Shown: positions 25,274-34,813, counted from the first letter of the stretch. The stretch: DNA of 64,000 bases from Gudongella sp034006985 (GCA_034006985.1 JAVERT010000013.1:1-64000), one strand, 5' to 3'. Notes: generated from the letters alone by a model not told the origin. Program-made: numbers and translations.

Positions 25274-26698
25274 TTACCTTTCATATACTAATTTACCTGA
25301 GTATGCATTAAATGCATATATTTTACTATTTGCTTTAATTTGCCAGATTGTAACGAGTCTTTCTCGTTGTTCCATCAATCCTGAATCATAATACGCAATT
25401 GTAATATCCTCAATAGAACTTAATACCTTTTGGATAACACTATCTCCTAATTCTTCTTTGGTTAAGCCAGTCGCTTTTAAATATTCACTTTCAAAAAAAA
25501 TATAATTTCTATCTATTACATCAAATGACGATAACAAACTATCAGTTGTTTGTATTTGAGAAATATCTATATTCATTTCCCCTCTAAATAGTTGTCTATA
25601 TGACCTTACCTGACTGTTAAACACTTCCATCTGAACATACTCATTTACTTCTCTATTACCTAACAAAACTGGTATTCCTCTTACTCTATATTTGAAAACA
25701 AACTTATATCCAAGACTTCCTTCTGCCTCTATTTCATCAGTTTCTGCTAAATACATACCTTTAGCAGAATATGCTTTTTTAGATATAAAATCAGCAGCAG
25801 CTGAAAGGCTAAGGTATAAATTCCTATCTTCAACCTTATCTTCTAAAGAGTGAAAGTACTCAACAGTTCCATTTAGATTAAACTTAAGCACTCTGTTGTC
25901 ATTTATATATATTGTAGACCCATTGTTTTCAACTATTTGTCTTAAATAATCTTTGTCTTTTTCTAAAAATCTCTGTGCTAGGGTTTCTTTATCAGCTTTA
26001 TTCATATTTGCCAAATCGTTTTTCACAAATACAGCTGCTAAATTATTTCTTATTTCATATGGAATAAATATATCATTACCACCAAGTTCAAATATTTCAG
26101 ACATTGAATAGTAATAATCAAAATCATCATTTTCTTCTATAGATCTTAAATCCATTTTTATTTCATCTAAATTAATTGCGTTATCATACACCTTCAAATG
26201 CTTCCCATCACCTGAAAATACAAAAAAAGGATCCCCATCTCCCATTACTATTGAAATACTTTCAATATAGGGTACGGCATCCACTATCCTATTTGGTTCC
26301 TTTACTTCCCAAGCCATGGCTACGATATTGGCACTCATTTTTTCTGGAAGGTAAAACACTATTGATTGGTTATTTAAATTATTGTGATTAAGCCCTTGTT
26401 CTAACTCTTCTGTCTTTATGGAGGTTGAATTTATAACCTGTGCGATTACTTTTTTAGCTGAATCCCACAGTCCATATTTACTTGCATCATATATTATCGT
26501 AGTTTTATTCTTTTCAAAATTTATCAGATATTTGTTTGGAGCTATCATGTCAGATAATAGATATGATGATGAATACGAAGGTTGTGGTTCAAAAAAACTA
26601 GTAACTCTTTCTGGAAATTGAATCCATAACTTCTGAGTCATTGCCAAACTAGTTCCCACCAAAAAAAGAAGGAGAAGGGTTTTTAGTTTTTCTTTCAT
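25274..26698 (-). CDS. yycH: WalRK-associated regulatory protein YycH
   Basis: This 474-aa protein has an N-terminal transmembrane helix (about 5-22) and a large extracytoplasmic region, the length and layout of YycH. It starts KEKLKTLLLLFLVGTSLAMT and ends with a YycI-like beta domain (IWQIKANSKIYAFNAYSGKLVYE). It partners with YycI to tune the WalK kinase. It is preceded by a small secreted-protein gene that separates it from walK, 20 bases upstream. Confidence 0.85.
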   Translation of the reverse strand: MKEKLKTLLLLFLVGTSLAMTQKLWIQFPERVTSFFEPQPSYSSSYLLSDMIAPNKYLINFEKNKTTIIYDASKYGLWDSAKKVIAQVINSTSIKTEELEQGLNHNNLNNQSIVFYLPEKMSANIVAMAWEVKEPNRIVDAVPYIESISIVMGDGDPFFVFSGDGKHLKVYDNAINLDEIKMDLRSIEENDDFDYYYSMSEIFELGGNDIFIPYEIRNNLAAVFVKNDLANMNKADKETLAQRFLEKDKDYLRQIVENNGSTIYINDNRVLKFNLNGTVEYFHSLEDKVEDRNLYLSLSAAADFISKKAYSAKGMYLAETDEIEAEGSLGYKFVFKYRVRGIPVLLGNREVNEYVQMEVFNSQVRSYRQLFRGEMNIDISQIQTTDSLLSSFDVIDRNYIFFESEYLKATGLTKEELGDSVIQKVLSSIEDITIAYYDSGLMEQRERLVTIWQIKANSKIYAFNAYSGKLVYER

Positions 26699-26718
26699 TT
26701 CTTCCTCTCCTTAGTATA

Positions 26719-27222
26719 TTATCTTATCAATGGAATTAATGTCCTTGAAGTATTAGTCCTTATATATTTAAGACTAACACTTGATCTTACAACATCATAT
26801 TTATATACAATAATTTCTTCGTCTTCTACTCCTTCTACTCCAAAATTAATTATAATTCTATTAATCCCACTTACTAAATTGAGTTGTTTTTGGAAAAAAC
26901 CCATATTTCCCGAGATCACAGATTCTGTACTAATCATTATATAATCATCTTTTAGAGGCAAATTGTCGAGGTTAAAGTTTCGTCTAGTTAAATCAGTTGT
27001 CCCATACATTTCTATAGTAACTTCTGTTCCAGAAGGTGCTTTCCCATTAATTAAAACTACTTTTTCACTAGAAGAATAACTCTTTCTTTCAGGTTTAATA
27101 ATTTCATATTCAATTGCAGTTGTTGTTGTAACTTGATTTATAGTACTTGTAGCATAACTTGTTTGTCCGACACTTAAAAAAGCAATAAAAAATACCAAAC
27201 TGAAAATCATCTTTTTAATCAT
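26719..27222 (-). CDS. Secreted beta-sandwich protein of unknown function in the wal operon
   Basis: This 167-aa protein has a clear signal peptide (1 to about 24, cleavage after TSYA). The mature part resembles a bacterial Ig-like fold: ERKSYSSSEKVVLINGKAPSG, GTEVTIEMYG and GINRIIINFGVEG read like the strands of such a domain. I do not recognise a family. It lies between walK and yycH, a place where the standard operon has no gene, so it may act as an extra extracytoplasmic input to WalK. Confidence 0.7.
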   Translation of the reverse strand: MIKKMIFSLVFFIAFLSVGQTSYATSTINQVTTTTAIEYEIIKPERKSYSSSEKVVLINGKAPSGTEVTIEMYGTTDLTRRNFNLDNLPLKDDYIMISTESVISGNMGFFQKQLNLVSGINRIIINFGVEGVEDEEIIVYKYDVVRSSVSLKYIRTNTSRTLIPLIR

Positions 27223-27313
27223 TTTTTAACCTCCTAACCTAAAATATACTTTCTTATACTTAGATAATACACTTTATTTATTACAATCTTGTTACAAATG
27301 AGTTAAAACTAAA

Positions 27314-29101
27314 TTACACATTTGGAAATATTATATTTACAGTGGTACCTTTCCCAAATTCACTGGTTAGTTTTAACTTTGCACCATGAGCTTCTAAAAT
27401 TTCTTTTGCTATGGAAAGACCCAACCCAGTACCTCCCATATCTCTACTTCTACCTTTTTCTACTCTATAAAATCTTTCGAAAAGCCTTGGCATATCATCT
27501 TCTGGTATTCCTATTCCATTATCCTCAATCTTTAAAACCACATTTTTAAGATTTTTTTGAGCTGAAACTCTTACAACTCCATTTTCTTCAGTGTATTTTA
27601 TAGCATTTGAAATGATATTTAATAGCACTTGTTCTATTCCATCTTTATCGACATTTAGATTTGGTAGGTCTTCTTCAATATCACACTCAATCTTTTGATG
27701 CTTTTCATAAGCTAGGATATGAAGTTTATTTATAGAATCTGTAATCATATCTTTTAGTGATACTTGAGTTTTTACCCATTTTGTTTTCTTATAATCAATA
27801 TTTGACAGTTGCAAGAGATCTCTAACGAGTCTTCCCATTCTATCGCATTCTTTATCAATTACAGATAAAAACATTTTTTGAGTATCCAATTCAATATCAC
27901 CTAGCATAAGAGTTTCAGTATAACTCTTTATAGTTGTTATTGGTGTTTTTAATTCGTGAGATACATTTGCAACAAATTCTTTTCTCATATTATCCAACTT
28001 ATGTTCTTGGGTAATATCTTGAAATACCATTATTATACCTGCTATAATATCTTTCTCGTTTTTAAAAGGAGCGTACTTAACCTTGTAAACTCCAGCCCCT
28101 GTTTCAAAAATAGTTTCACCATTTAGTGTCTTTGGCTTAGCATAATTTAAACTTCCCATATTTACACTTTCTAATTGGAGTTTTGTTTCCTGATCCAAAT
28201 AGCGATCTGTCACTCCTGTAATTTTTTGTCCCATAGGATTTGCATGTATAATCATACCATTTTTATCAATAGCAATAACACCTTCTGCCATATAACTAAA
28301 AATGGTATCCAATTTGCTGCGTTCAAGATCCATTTCCTCAATAGTTTGCTTTAACTTAAAAGTCAGTTGATTAAACATCTCTGCCAGTTGTCCAATTTCA
28401 TCATTAGATTTAACCTCTACAAATTGGTCAAAATCTCCGTGTGACATCTCCTCTGCCTTTTTGGTTAGATTTCTAATTGGAACGGTTATACTACTCGCTA
28501 TAAAAAACCCTAAAACTACTGTAATTAAAAGCGCTATAAGCGTAGCGTTTGTGAGTATTGCTCTAGAATCATCTACTGTATTTGATACATTCGTTAAATC
28601 TGAAGTCATATATAAAACGCCAGATACTTTTCCCAAACTTGAATAAACTGGTACTGCAATATGCATAAATTCAGTATCTGCTGTTTGGTCATATATTATT
28701 GAACTATCTTCACTTCCTTCAAATGCTTTACTTATTAAAATCGGATCTGTGTTTCTAAATGAAAGTGCATTTGTCCCAATAATATCTTCGTATTGCTTAT
28801 TAGTTGTAGAAAGAATTGTTGGAGTTTCTTCATCATAGATTACATAAAGAACTTCACCTGTACCAATTCTCCAATCATTTAAGGTGTTTTGAATTCCTTC
28901 TCTATTAAGGACCCAATCCCCCGCTGCAATATCACTTGAAGTAGACATTATAGTTTGGATTTGTTGTTCCATTGAGAATTTTTTTGTTTCCAATTGTTGA
29001 TTTTCCATGCTATTAATGATAAATATCCCAATAATAACCATTGCAATAAATACCAATAGAAAGTAAACCACAATAAATCTCCATTTAATACTGGAAAACA
29101 T
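27314..29101 (-). CDS. walK: Sensor histidine kinase WalK (YycG)
   Basis: This 595-aa membrane kinase has TM1 (about 8-30), an extracytoplasmic PAS-like (Cache) domain (32-180), TM2 (183-203), HAMP (204-256), a cytoplasmic PAS domain (262-365), and HisKA with phospho-His382 (VANVSHELKTP). The HATPase domain has NIISNAIKY, GIGIPEDD and GGTGLGL. It governs cell wall hydrolase genes in Firmicutes. It lies two bases after the walR stop. Confidence 0.93.
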   Translation of the reverse strand: MFSSIKWRFIVVYFLLVFIAMVIIGIFIINSMENQQLETKKFSMEQQIQTIMSTSSDIAAGDWVLNREGIQNTLNDWRIGTGEVLYVIYDEETPTILSTTNKQYEDIIGTNALSFRNTDPILISKAFEGSEDSSIIYDQTADTEFMHIAVPVYSSLGKVSGVLYMTSDLTNVSNTVDDSRAILTNATLIALLITVVLGFFIASSITVPIRNLTKKAEEMSHGDFDQFVEVKSNDEIGQLAEMFNQLTFKLKQTIEEMDLERSKLDTIFSYMAEGVIAIDKNGMIIHANPMGQKITGVTDRYLDQETKLQLESVNMGSLNYAKPKTLNGETIFETGAGVYKVKYAPFKNEKDIIAGIIMVFQDITQEHKLDNMRKEFVANVSHELKTPITTIKSYTETLMLGDIELDTQKMFLSVIDKECDRMGRLVRDLLQLSNIDYKKTKWVKTQVSLKDMITDSINKLHILAYEKHQKIECDIEEDLPNLNVDKDGIEQVLLNIISNAIKYTEENGVVRVSAQKNLKNVVLKIEDNGIGIPEDDMPRLFERFYRVEKGRSRDMGGTGLGLSIAKEILEAHGAKLKLTSEFGKGTTVNIIFPNV

Positions 29102-29103
29102 GG

Positions 29104-29796
29104 TTAACCCCTCCTAAAGTAGTATCCAACGCCTCGTTTTGTTAATATATATTTAAATTCTCCGTCAACATCCTCAATTTTTTCTCTTAGTCTACGAACA
29201 GTTACATCTACAGTTCTAATATCTCCATAGTATTCATATCCCCATACTTTTTCAAGTAATTGTTCTCTAGTAAATACCTGATCTGCGCTAAGAGCTAGGA
29301 ATTTCAATAGTTCAAATTCCCTTATTGTAAGCTCAATAACCTCTCCATGCTTTTTAACCTCATATCTAGTCAAATCTATTTCTAAGCCTTGTGACTTTAT
29401 TTCTGGATTGCCATCTCCTGCTTTTAAATCATAATCTAGTCTTCTAAGATTTGCCTTTACTCTAGCCATCAATTCTCTCATACTAAATGGCTTTACCATA
29501 TAATCATCCGCACCAAGTTCCAAACCCAGTACTTTATCGACTTCTTCTTCTTTAGCTGTTAAAACTATTACTGGGAATCTAAATAAAGGTCTGATTTCTT
29601 TTAAAACCTGAAATCCATCTTTTTTCGGCATCATAATATCTAATATTAATAGGTCTGGTTTAATTAATTTTATTTTTTCAAGACCTTCTTCTCCATCATA
29701 TGCTACAACTACTTCAAAACCTTCCTTTTCAAGATTAAACTTTATAATATCACCTATGGCTTTTTCATCATCTACGACTAATATTTTACCACCCAT
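29104..29796 (-). CDS. walR: Response regulator WalR (YycF), OmpR family
   Basis: This 230-aa regulator has a receiver domain with Asp9-Asp10, phospho-Asp53 (LILDIMMP), the LTAKEEEVDKVLGLELGADDY segment and Lys in VKPFS, then an OmpR-type winged helix (VRRLREKIE, KRGVGYYF). It is phosphorylated by WalK and controls essential peptidoglycan hydrolases. The start at 29796 has GGAG at eight bases. A GTG three codons earlier overlaps that site and was rejected. It is the first gene of walR-walK-X-yycH-yycI. Confidence 0.93.
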   Translation of the reverse strand: MGGKILVVDDEKAIGDIIKFNLEKEGFEVVVAYDGEEGLEKIKLIKPDLLILDIMMPKKDGFQVLKEIRPLFRFPVIVLTAKEEEVDKVLGLELGADDYMVKPFSMRELMARVKANLRRLDYDLKAGDGNPEIKSQGLEIDLTRYEVKKHGEVIELTIREFELLKFLALSADQVFTREQLLEKVWGYEYYGDIRTVDVTVRRLREKIEDVDGEFKYILTKRGVGYYFRRG

Positions 29797-29881
29797 TATT
29801 ATCACTCCAATGTTTGTGTGTAATTATCTAAATTATCTCTTAATACTCCCTATAAGTCAATTGTTTCATCCATTTAGGCTA

Positions 29882-29910
29882 TTGCAAAATCTCTTAAAAT
29901 GAATTATAAT
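29882..29910 (+). promoter_or_regulatory. Promoter of the riboswitch-ATPase unit
   Basis: TTGCAA (29882-29887) and TATAAT (29905-29910) are 17 bases apart and place transcription start just before the riboswitch. Confidence 0.65.
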
Positions 29911-29920
29911 TCTTATATCA

Positions 29921-30033
29921 AAGGGGAGTAGCTTAACAAGAGATAGTCGTCAACACGGGAAACCCGGCTATCACCTTAATCATTTAAGGAAGCAAGACTT
30001 TTGTTTATTATATATAAACAAAAGTCTTTTTTT
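29921..30033 (+). ncRNA. yybP-ykoY family (Mn2+) riboswitch with expression-platform terminator
   Basis: The leader shows the conserved yybP-ykoY elements: AAAGGGGAGUAGC at 29921-29933, GUCGUCAACAC in the second loop (29947 onward), and a GGGAAACCC hairpin between. A strong terminator follows (about 29996-30033): a 13-14-bp stem AGACTTTTGTTTA with its complement and seven Ts. This family binds Mn2+ and is an ON switch for manganese efflux genes. It lies 55 bases before a P-type cation ATPase. The aptamer borders are approximate. Confidence 0.85.
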
Positions 30034-30088
30034 ATGCTTTAATGGGTATATTTAAAAAAGACTAGCTCTCATAGAAAGAAGGGATCTT

Positions 30089-32791
30089 ATGGAATGGTAT
30101 CAGAAAAATTCAAGTGAAATATTAGAAGAACTTAAGACGCATAAGGAAAAAGGATTGGCTCCTGAAGTAGCTAATCAGAGATTAGAAGAATATGGACCCA
30201 ATGAACTAAAGGAAGAAGCTAAAAAAAGTTTTTTATCAAAGGTGATTGCTCAGTTTTCCGATTTCTTAATCCTAATTCTTATAGGAGCTGCGGTTGTTTC
30301 AATATTTGTTGGTGAAACTAAAGATGCGATCGTAATAATGTCAATAGTTGTTATTAATGCAATGCTTGGAATATATCAGGAAGGTAGGGCAGAAAAAGCT
30401 CTAGATGCACTAAAAAAGATGTCTTCTCCAACGGCAAATATAATAAGGGGTGGTAAGTCTGAAGAAATTAAAGCTTCTTTGCTAGTTCCTGGGGATATTG
30501 TCATTTTAGAAGCTGGTGATATTATTCCTGCAGATTTAAGATTAGTGGAAAGCTCTAATCTTAAAATTGAAGAAGCTTCTCTTACAGGAGAATCAGTCCC
30601 TGTTGAAAAAGAGGCTGACTTTATCTCTGAAGATGAAATTTCCTTAGGAGATAGAATAAATATGGCCTATATGAGTACGATAGTTACTTACGGTAGAGGT
30701 CTTGGAGTAGTAACTTCTACTGGTGGAAAAACTGAAATCGGTAAAATTGCCTCAATGATTCAAAGTATTGAGGAAGAAAGCACGCCACTTCAGAAAAAAT
30801 TAAATCAACTTGGTAAAATACTTGGTATAGCGACTATTTTAATTTCAATTGCTGTTTTTGTAATAGGAATGCTCCAAGGCAGAGAAGTTTTAGAGATGTT
30901 TATGATAGCTATAAGTCTAGCAGTAGCTGCTATTCCTGAAGGTTTACCTGCTATAGTTACAATAGTTCTTGCAATTGGTATGAATAAGATGGTTGAAAGA
31001 AATGCAATCGTTAAGAAACTACTTGCTGTTGAAACCCTAGGTTCAACCTCCGTCATATGTACAGATAAAACTGGTACTCTCACTCAAAATGAAATGACTG
31101 TTGTAAATATTTATATAAATAACAAGGTTCTAGATGTAACTGGAAAAGGTTATACTCCTAAAGGTGAGTTTAAAATCGGCGAAGACACTATTGATAAAGA
31201 CAATGTAAAAGGGCTTAATCTATTTCTTACTATGGCAGCACTAGTAAATGATGCAAAATTAGAAGAAACTGAGGGGCAATATAAGATAATAGGGGATCCA
31301 ACTGAAGGTGCACTTATTACTCTCTCTGCTAAAGCAGGATTCATAACAAAAGATTTAAATATAAAATATCCTAGAATTAAAGAAATACCATTTGATTCAG
31401 CAAGAAAAATGATGACTACTTTCCATGAAGCATCCTCCCAAGATGAAATTGTCTCTGTTACTAAGGGTGCCCCTGATATAATAATTGAAAGATGTAACAA
31501 GATACTCTTAGAAGGAAATATCGTTGATTTTGATGAAGCATTAAAAAATAAAGTTTTAGATCAAAACGATAAATTTTCAAAACAGGCACTTAGAGTTTTG
31601 GCCGTTTCATACAAAGAATATGATAAGGTTCCAAAAAATCCATCGCCTGAGACTAGCGAAGTTGATATGATATTCGTTGGACTTGCTGGTATGATAGACC
31701 CTCTTAGACCAGAAGCTAAGGAAGCAATAGCACTTTGTAAAAAAGCTGGGATCAATACTATTATGATTACTGGAGACTACAAAGAAACAGCCTATGCTAT
31801 AGCAAAAGACCTAGGACTTGCTTATGACGAGTCCCAAGCTATGATGGGAAATCGAATTGATTCTATGAGTGACGAAGAGTTAAGAGAAGTCGTAAAAAAT
31901 ACAAAAGTATTTGCACGGGTATCTCCTGAACATAAGGTTAGAATAGTAACAGCGCTACGAGATAACGGCGATGTCGCTGCTATGACTGGTGATGGAGTTA
32001 ACGATGCTATGGCCATTAAAAAAGCTGATATAGGTATTTCAATGGGAATTACAGGAACTGATGTAGCTAAAAATACAGCAGATATGATTCTTACAGATGA
32101 TAACTTTGCTAGCATAGTAGCAGCAGTTGAAGAAGGCAGAATAATATTTAGCAATATTAAAAAATTCGTTTACTTCCTTCTTTCTTGTAATATCGGCGAG
32201 ATTATACTTGTCTTTACAAGTATACTATTAAATTTACCTGTTCCATTACTACCAATTCAGTTGCTTTGGTTAAACCTTATAACAGATAGCTTTCCTGCAT
32301 TAGCCCTTGGGGTTGAAAAAGGTGAACCAGATATAATGGATCATCCACCAAGAGATCCTAAAGAAGCTATTTTAGATAAAAGAATGTTACTTGGGGTGAG
32401 CTTTCAGAGTTTAGCCGTTGGTGGTGCTTCGTTAGCAGCTTATATATATGCACTTAGGCTTTATGGGACCACAAATATTACAGAGGCACGAACAATAGTA
32501 TTTACAACACTTATTCTTTCTGAACTCTTTAGAGCTTATTCAAGTAGATCACAAAGATTTACTCTAATTAAGATAGGAATATTTAGCAATAAATCGATGT
32601 TATGGGCAACAACTGGGGCATTTGTACTCCTTCTAGCGGTTATTTACATTCCATTTATGAATGGAGTATTTTATACTTTTCCTCTAGGTTTAGTTGACTG
32701 GGAGATTATCCTTTCATTTGCATTTATTCCACTAATAGTAGGTGAACTAACAAAAGTGATCTTAGCAAAAATAGAAAAAAAAGCCCAATAG
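30089..32791 (+). CDS. P2A-type cation-transporting ATPase (Ca2+/Mn2+ export)
   Basis: This 900-aa pump has an N-terminal cation ATPase domain, TGES (166-169, actuator), PEGLP in M4 (283-287), phosphorylated Asp326 in CTDKTGTLT, a KGAP nucleotide site, and GDGVNDA. M6 reads NLITDSFPALALG, similar to SERCA and PMR1 pumps that carry Ca2+ or Mn2+. About ten transmembrane helices are expected. The Mn2+-type riboswitch upstream argues for manganese export as a main role. It ends with a strong terminator. Confidence 0.92.
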   Translation: MEWYQKNSSEILEELKTHKEKGLAPEVANQRLEEYGPNELKEEAKKSFLSKVIAQFSDFLILILIGAAVVSIFVGETKDAIVIMSIVVINAMLGIYQEGRAEKALDALKKMSSPTANIIRGGKSEEIKASLLVPGDIVILEAGDIIPADLRLVESSNLKIEEASLTGESVPVEKEADFISEDEISLGDRINMAYMSTIVTYGRGLGVVTSTGGKTEIGKIASMIQSIEEESTPLQKKLNQLGKILGIATILISIAVFVIGMLQGREVLEMFMIAISLAVAAIPEGLPAIVTIVLAIGMNKMVERNAIVKKLLAVETLGSTSVICTDKTGTLTQNEMTVVNIYINNKVLDVTGKGYTPKGEFKIGEDTIDKDNVKGLNLFLTMAALVNDAKLEETEGQYKIIGDPTEGALITLSAKAGFITKDLNIKYPRIKEIPFDSARKMMTTFHEASSQDEIVSVTKGAPDIIIERCNKILLEGNIVDFDEALKNKVLDQNDKFSKQALRVLAVSYKEYDKVPKNPSPETSEVDMIFVGLAGMIDPLRPEAKEAIALCKKAGINTIMITGDYKETAYAIAKDLGLAYDESQAMMGNRIDSMSDEELREVVKNTKVFARVSPEHKVRIVTALRDNGDVAAMTGDGVNDAMAIKKADIGISMGITGTDVAKNTADMILTDDNFASIVAAVEEGRIIFSNIKKFVYFLLSCNIGEIILVFTSILLNLPVPLLPIQLLWLNLITDSFPALALGVEKGEPDIMDHPPRDPKEAILDKRMLLGVSFQSLAVGGASLAAYIYALRLYGTTNITEARTIVFTTLILSELFRAYSSRSQRFTLIKIGIFSNKSMLWATTGAFVLLLAVIYIPFMNGVFYTFPLGLVDWEIILSFAFIPLIVGELTKVILAKIEKKAQ

Positions 32792-32800
32792 GGCTTTTTT
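32777..32800 (+). terminator. ATPase terminator
   Basis: An AAAAAAGCCC/GGGCTTTTTT hairpin overlaps the stop codon of the ATPase gene and ends in six Ts. Confidence 0.85.
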
Positions 32801-32912
32801 ATTTATAGTGTTTATGATAGTTTTATAATTTTGCTATGATACAATTAGATAAAGCGAATAAAATCATGCTAAGCTTCTGAACAGTGTGATTGTTTTAAAG
32901 GAGTTGTTAACT

Positions 32913-33383
32913 ATGTCTCAAAAAACAAACGTTGCAAGATTATGCGATAATGCATCAGTAGAATATAAGTTAATTCCATACGATACTTTAGATGGAAATA
33001 ATGATGGAAAATCTGTTGCAGAAAAATTAAATATTTCTGAAGATGAACTCTTCAAAACTTTAGTTACTATTGGTCTGAGTGGTGAAATATATGTATTTGT
33101 CATCCCAGTTTCTGAGGAGTTGGACTTGAAAAAGGCTTCCAAATCTATCAATGAAAAGTCCATACAAATGTTACCGTTAAAGAAACTTTTACCTTTAACA
33201 GGCTATGTTAAAGGAGGGTGTTCCCCTTTAGGTATGAAAAAACAATATCCAACTGTCTTCGATGAAACTATTGTATTACTGGATAAAATAACCTTTAATG
33301 CAGGAAAAATTGGCCTTCAACTACAGTTGTCTGTAGATGACCTATCCAAACTTATAAATTACAAAATTGCTGAGTTATCATAA
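32913..33383 (+). CDS. ybaK: YbaK-family aminoacyl-tRNA deacylase (Cys-tRNA(Pro) deacylase type)
   Basis: This 156-aa protein clears Cys from mischarged tRNA(Pro) in the cytoplasm. It shows the YbaK core: NVARLCDNASVEYKLIPY, SVAEKLNIS, the KTLV strand, and GGCSPLGMKKQYPTVFDE, whose GGxSP loop is the active-site signature. I chose the ATG at 32913 because GGAG precedes it by nine bases. The GTG nine codons upstream lacks a site. It is monocistronic. Confidence 0.88.
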   Translation: MSQKTNVARLCDNASVEYKLIPYDTLDGNNDGKSVAEKLNISEDELFKTLVTIGLSGEIYVFVIPVSEELDLKKASKSINEKSIQMLPLKKLLPLTGYVKGGCSPLGMKKQYPTVFDETIVLLDKITFNAGKIGLQLQLSVDDLSKLINYKIAELS

Positions 33384-33476
33384 TTTTAACCTACTTTCCA
33401 ACTACAATTAAAACTTAAAGTAATATTGCACTTATAGCTTTTAAAATAAGAGAACTATCTAAGAAGTTGAAAATAA

Positions 33477-33523
33477 GAAATGCCTCTAAATTAGTATCTT
33501 TCACTCTAACTTAAAGGCATTTC
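33477..33523. terminator. Bidirectional hairpin, second copy of a dispersed element
   Basis: The outer stem GAAATGCCT/AGGCATTTC and inner TTAG/CTAA match the hairpin at 8703-8754 in both sequence and layout. It sits between convergent ybaK and the pucG-like gene. Confidence 0.6.
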
Positions 33524-33553
33524 CTAAAAAAATATTTTCACTAAAGCTTTAAT

Positions 33554-34762
33554 TTAATTTTCATATATATCAAGCGCTGCTCCTAATGCCTCTCCTTTAG
33601 TAACTTTTGCACCTTTTCTTATAAGCATTGTTTCAAGCGCTGATAATACGCGAAGCACATTCTCTTTTCTGCAGCTATATCCCATGGAACCTATTCTCCA
33701 GATTTTACCTGTTAGTGGGCCAAATGCTGCTGCAATTTCTACTCCAAAGTGTTTTATCATATCTAATCTTATTTCGGATTCTACAACCCCTTCTGGTACT
33801 TCTACACATGTAACTGTTGGTACCTTATCCTCTGGCTTTGCAAACAATTTAAGTCCCATTGCTTCGAGTCCTACTGTAAGTGCTTTCTCATGCAATTTAT
33901 GTCTTTCAATTCTGGCTTCAAGGCCTTCTTCTTTTATAATCCTTAGTCCTTCTCTAATTGCATATAGCATAGAAGTTGCTTCTGTGTGATGATTTAATCT
34001 CTTTGGAGACCAATATTCTTGAATTTGGCTTAAATCAAGATAGTTTGTAGAAATCATTCTATCATTAAACGCATTTACATCAAGACCTTGTTCTACTTTT
34101 CTTCTTTCCGCTAATATCTTTTCTACTCTTTTATTATAGGTAAGCGGAGCCATTCCAGTAGGGACTGATAAACATTTTTGTGTTCCTGAAATAACTGCAT
34201 CAATTTTCCATTCATCTGTTTTAAACTCTGTTCCTGTAAGTGTTGCAACTGCATCAACTACTAATAGTATATCTTTTTCTCTACAATAATGGCCAAGTTC
34301 TTTAAGCGGTTGCATTCTTCCTGTAGATGTTTCTCCATGAACAATAGCAACAACCTTTGGATTAAACTCATCTATTTCCTTTTTTAGCTGTTCAAATGTA
34401 TAAGTAGTTCCCCATTCGATTTCTGTAGTGTGTACATCTCCTTTAGCTCTTTTTGCAATTTCAGATAAAAGATGTCCAAATCTACCGAATATAGGTACGT
34501 ATACTTTGTCTCCTGGCTCAATTATTCCTGATAAAACTGCTTCAATACCTGCTCTAGCTGTCCCATCCACTACAAAAGTTTGCTCATTTTCTGTTTGAAA
34601 TGCATATCTTAATAAGTCTTGAACTTCATCCATAATGTGAAGGAATTCTGGGTCATATTGTCCTAATATAGGTGAGCTCATAGCCCTTAAAACCCTTGGT
34701 TCAGCCTCTACAGGTCCTGGTGTCATTATCGTCCTTTGAGATACTACTAATTCTTTATACAT
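33554..34762 (-). CDS. pucG: (S)-ureidoglycine:glyoxylate aminotransferase-like class V enzyme (PucG)
   Basis: This 402-aa PLP enzyme has MTPGPVEAEPRVLRAMS at the N-terminus, PLP-Asp170 (VVDAVAT) and Schiff-base Lys196 (SGTQKCLSVP), as in alanine-glyoxylate and PucG aminotransferases. Beside allantoinase, allantoate amidohydrolase and ureidoglycine aminohydrolase, the PucG role (ureidoglycine plus glyoxylate to oxalurate and glycine) is most likely. A general alanine/serine:glyoxylate aminotransferase is the alternative. It is separated from the permease gene by a terminator and has its own AT-rich leader with a palindrome. Confidence 0.82.
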   Translation of the reverse strand: MYKELVVSQRTIMTPGPVEAEPRVLRAMSSPILGQYDPEFLHIMDEVQDLLRYAFQTENEQTFVVDGTARAGIEAVLSGIIEPGDKVYVPIFGRFGHLLSEIAKRAKGDVHTTEIEWGTTYTFEQLKKEIDEFNPKVVAIVHGETSTGRMQPLKELGHYCREKDILLVVDAVATLTGTEFKTDEWKIDAVISGTQKCLSVPTGMAPLTYNKRVEKILAERRKVEQGLDVNAFNDRMISTNYLDLSQIQEYWSPKRLNHHTEATSMLYAIREGLRIIKEEGLEARIERHKLHEKALTVGLEAMGLKLFAKPEDKVPTVTCVEVPEGVVESEIRLDMIKHFGVEIAAAFGPLTGKIWRIGSMGYSCRKENVLRVLSALETMLIRKGAKVTKGEALGAALDIYEN

Positions 34763-34813
34763 AAAATTACCTCCTTATAAAAATTCCGAATTATTAACTT
34801 CTTATTTACTATT

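Noticed and set aside
29996..30033. Reading the hairpin before the ATPase as a walR or unrelated terminator
   Set aside because: It points toward the ATPase gene, follows a yybP-ykoY aptamer and has the layout of a riboswitch expression platform.
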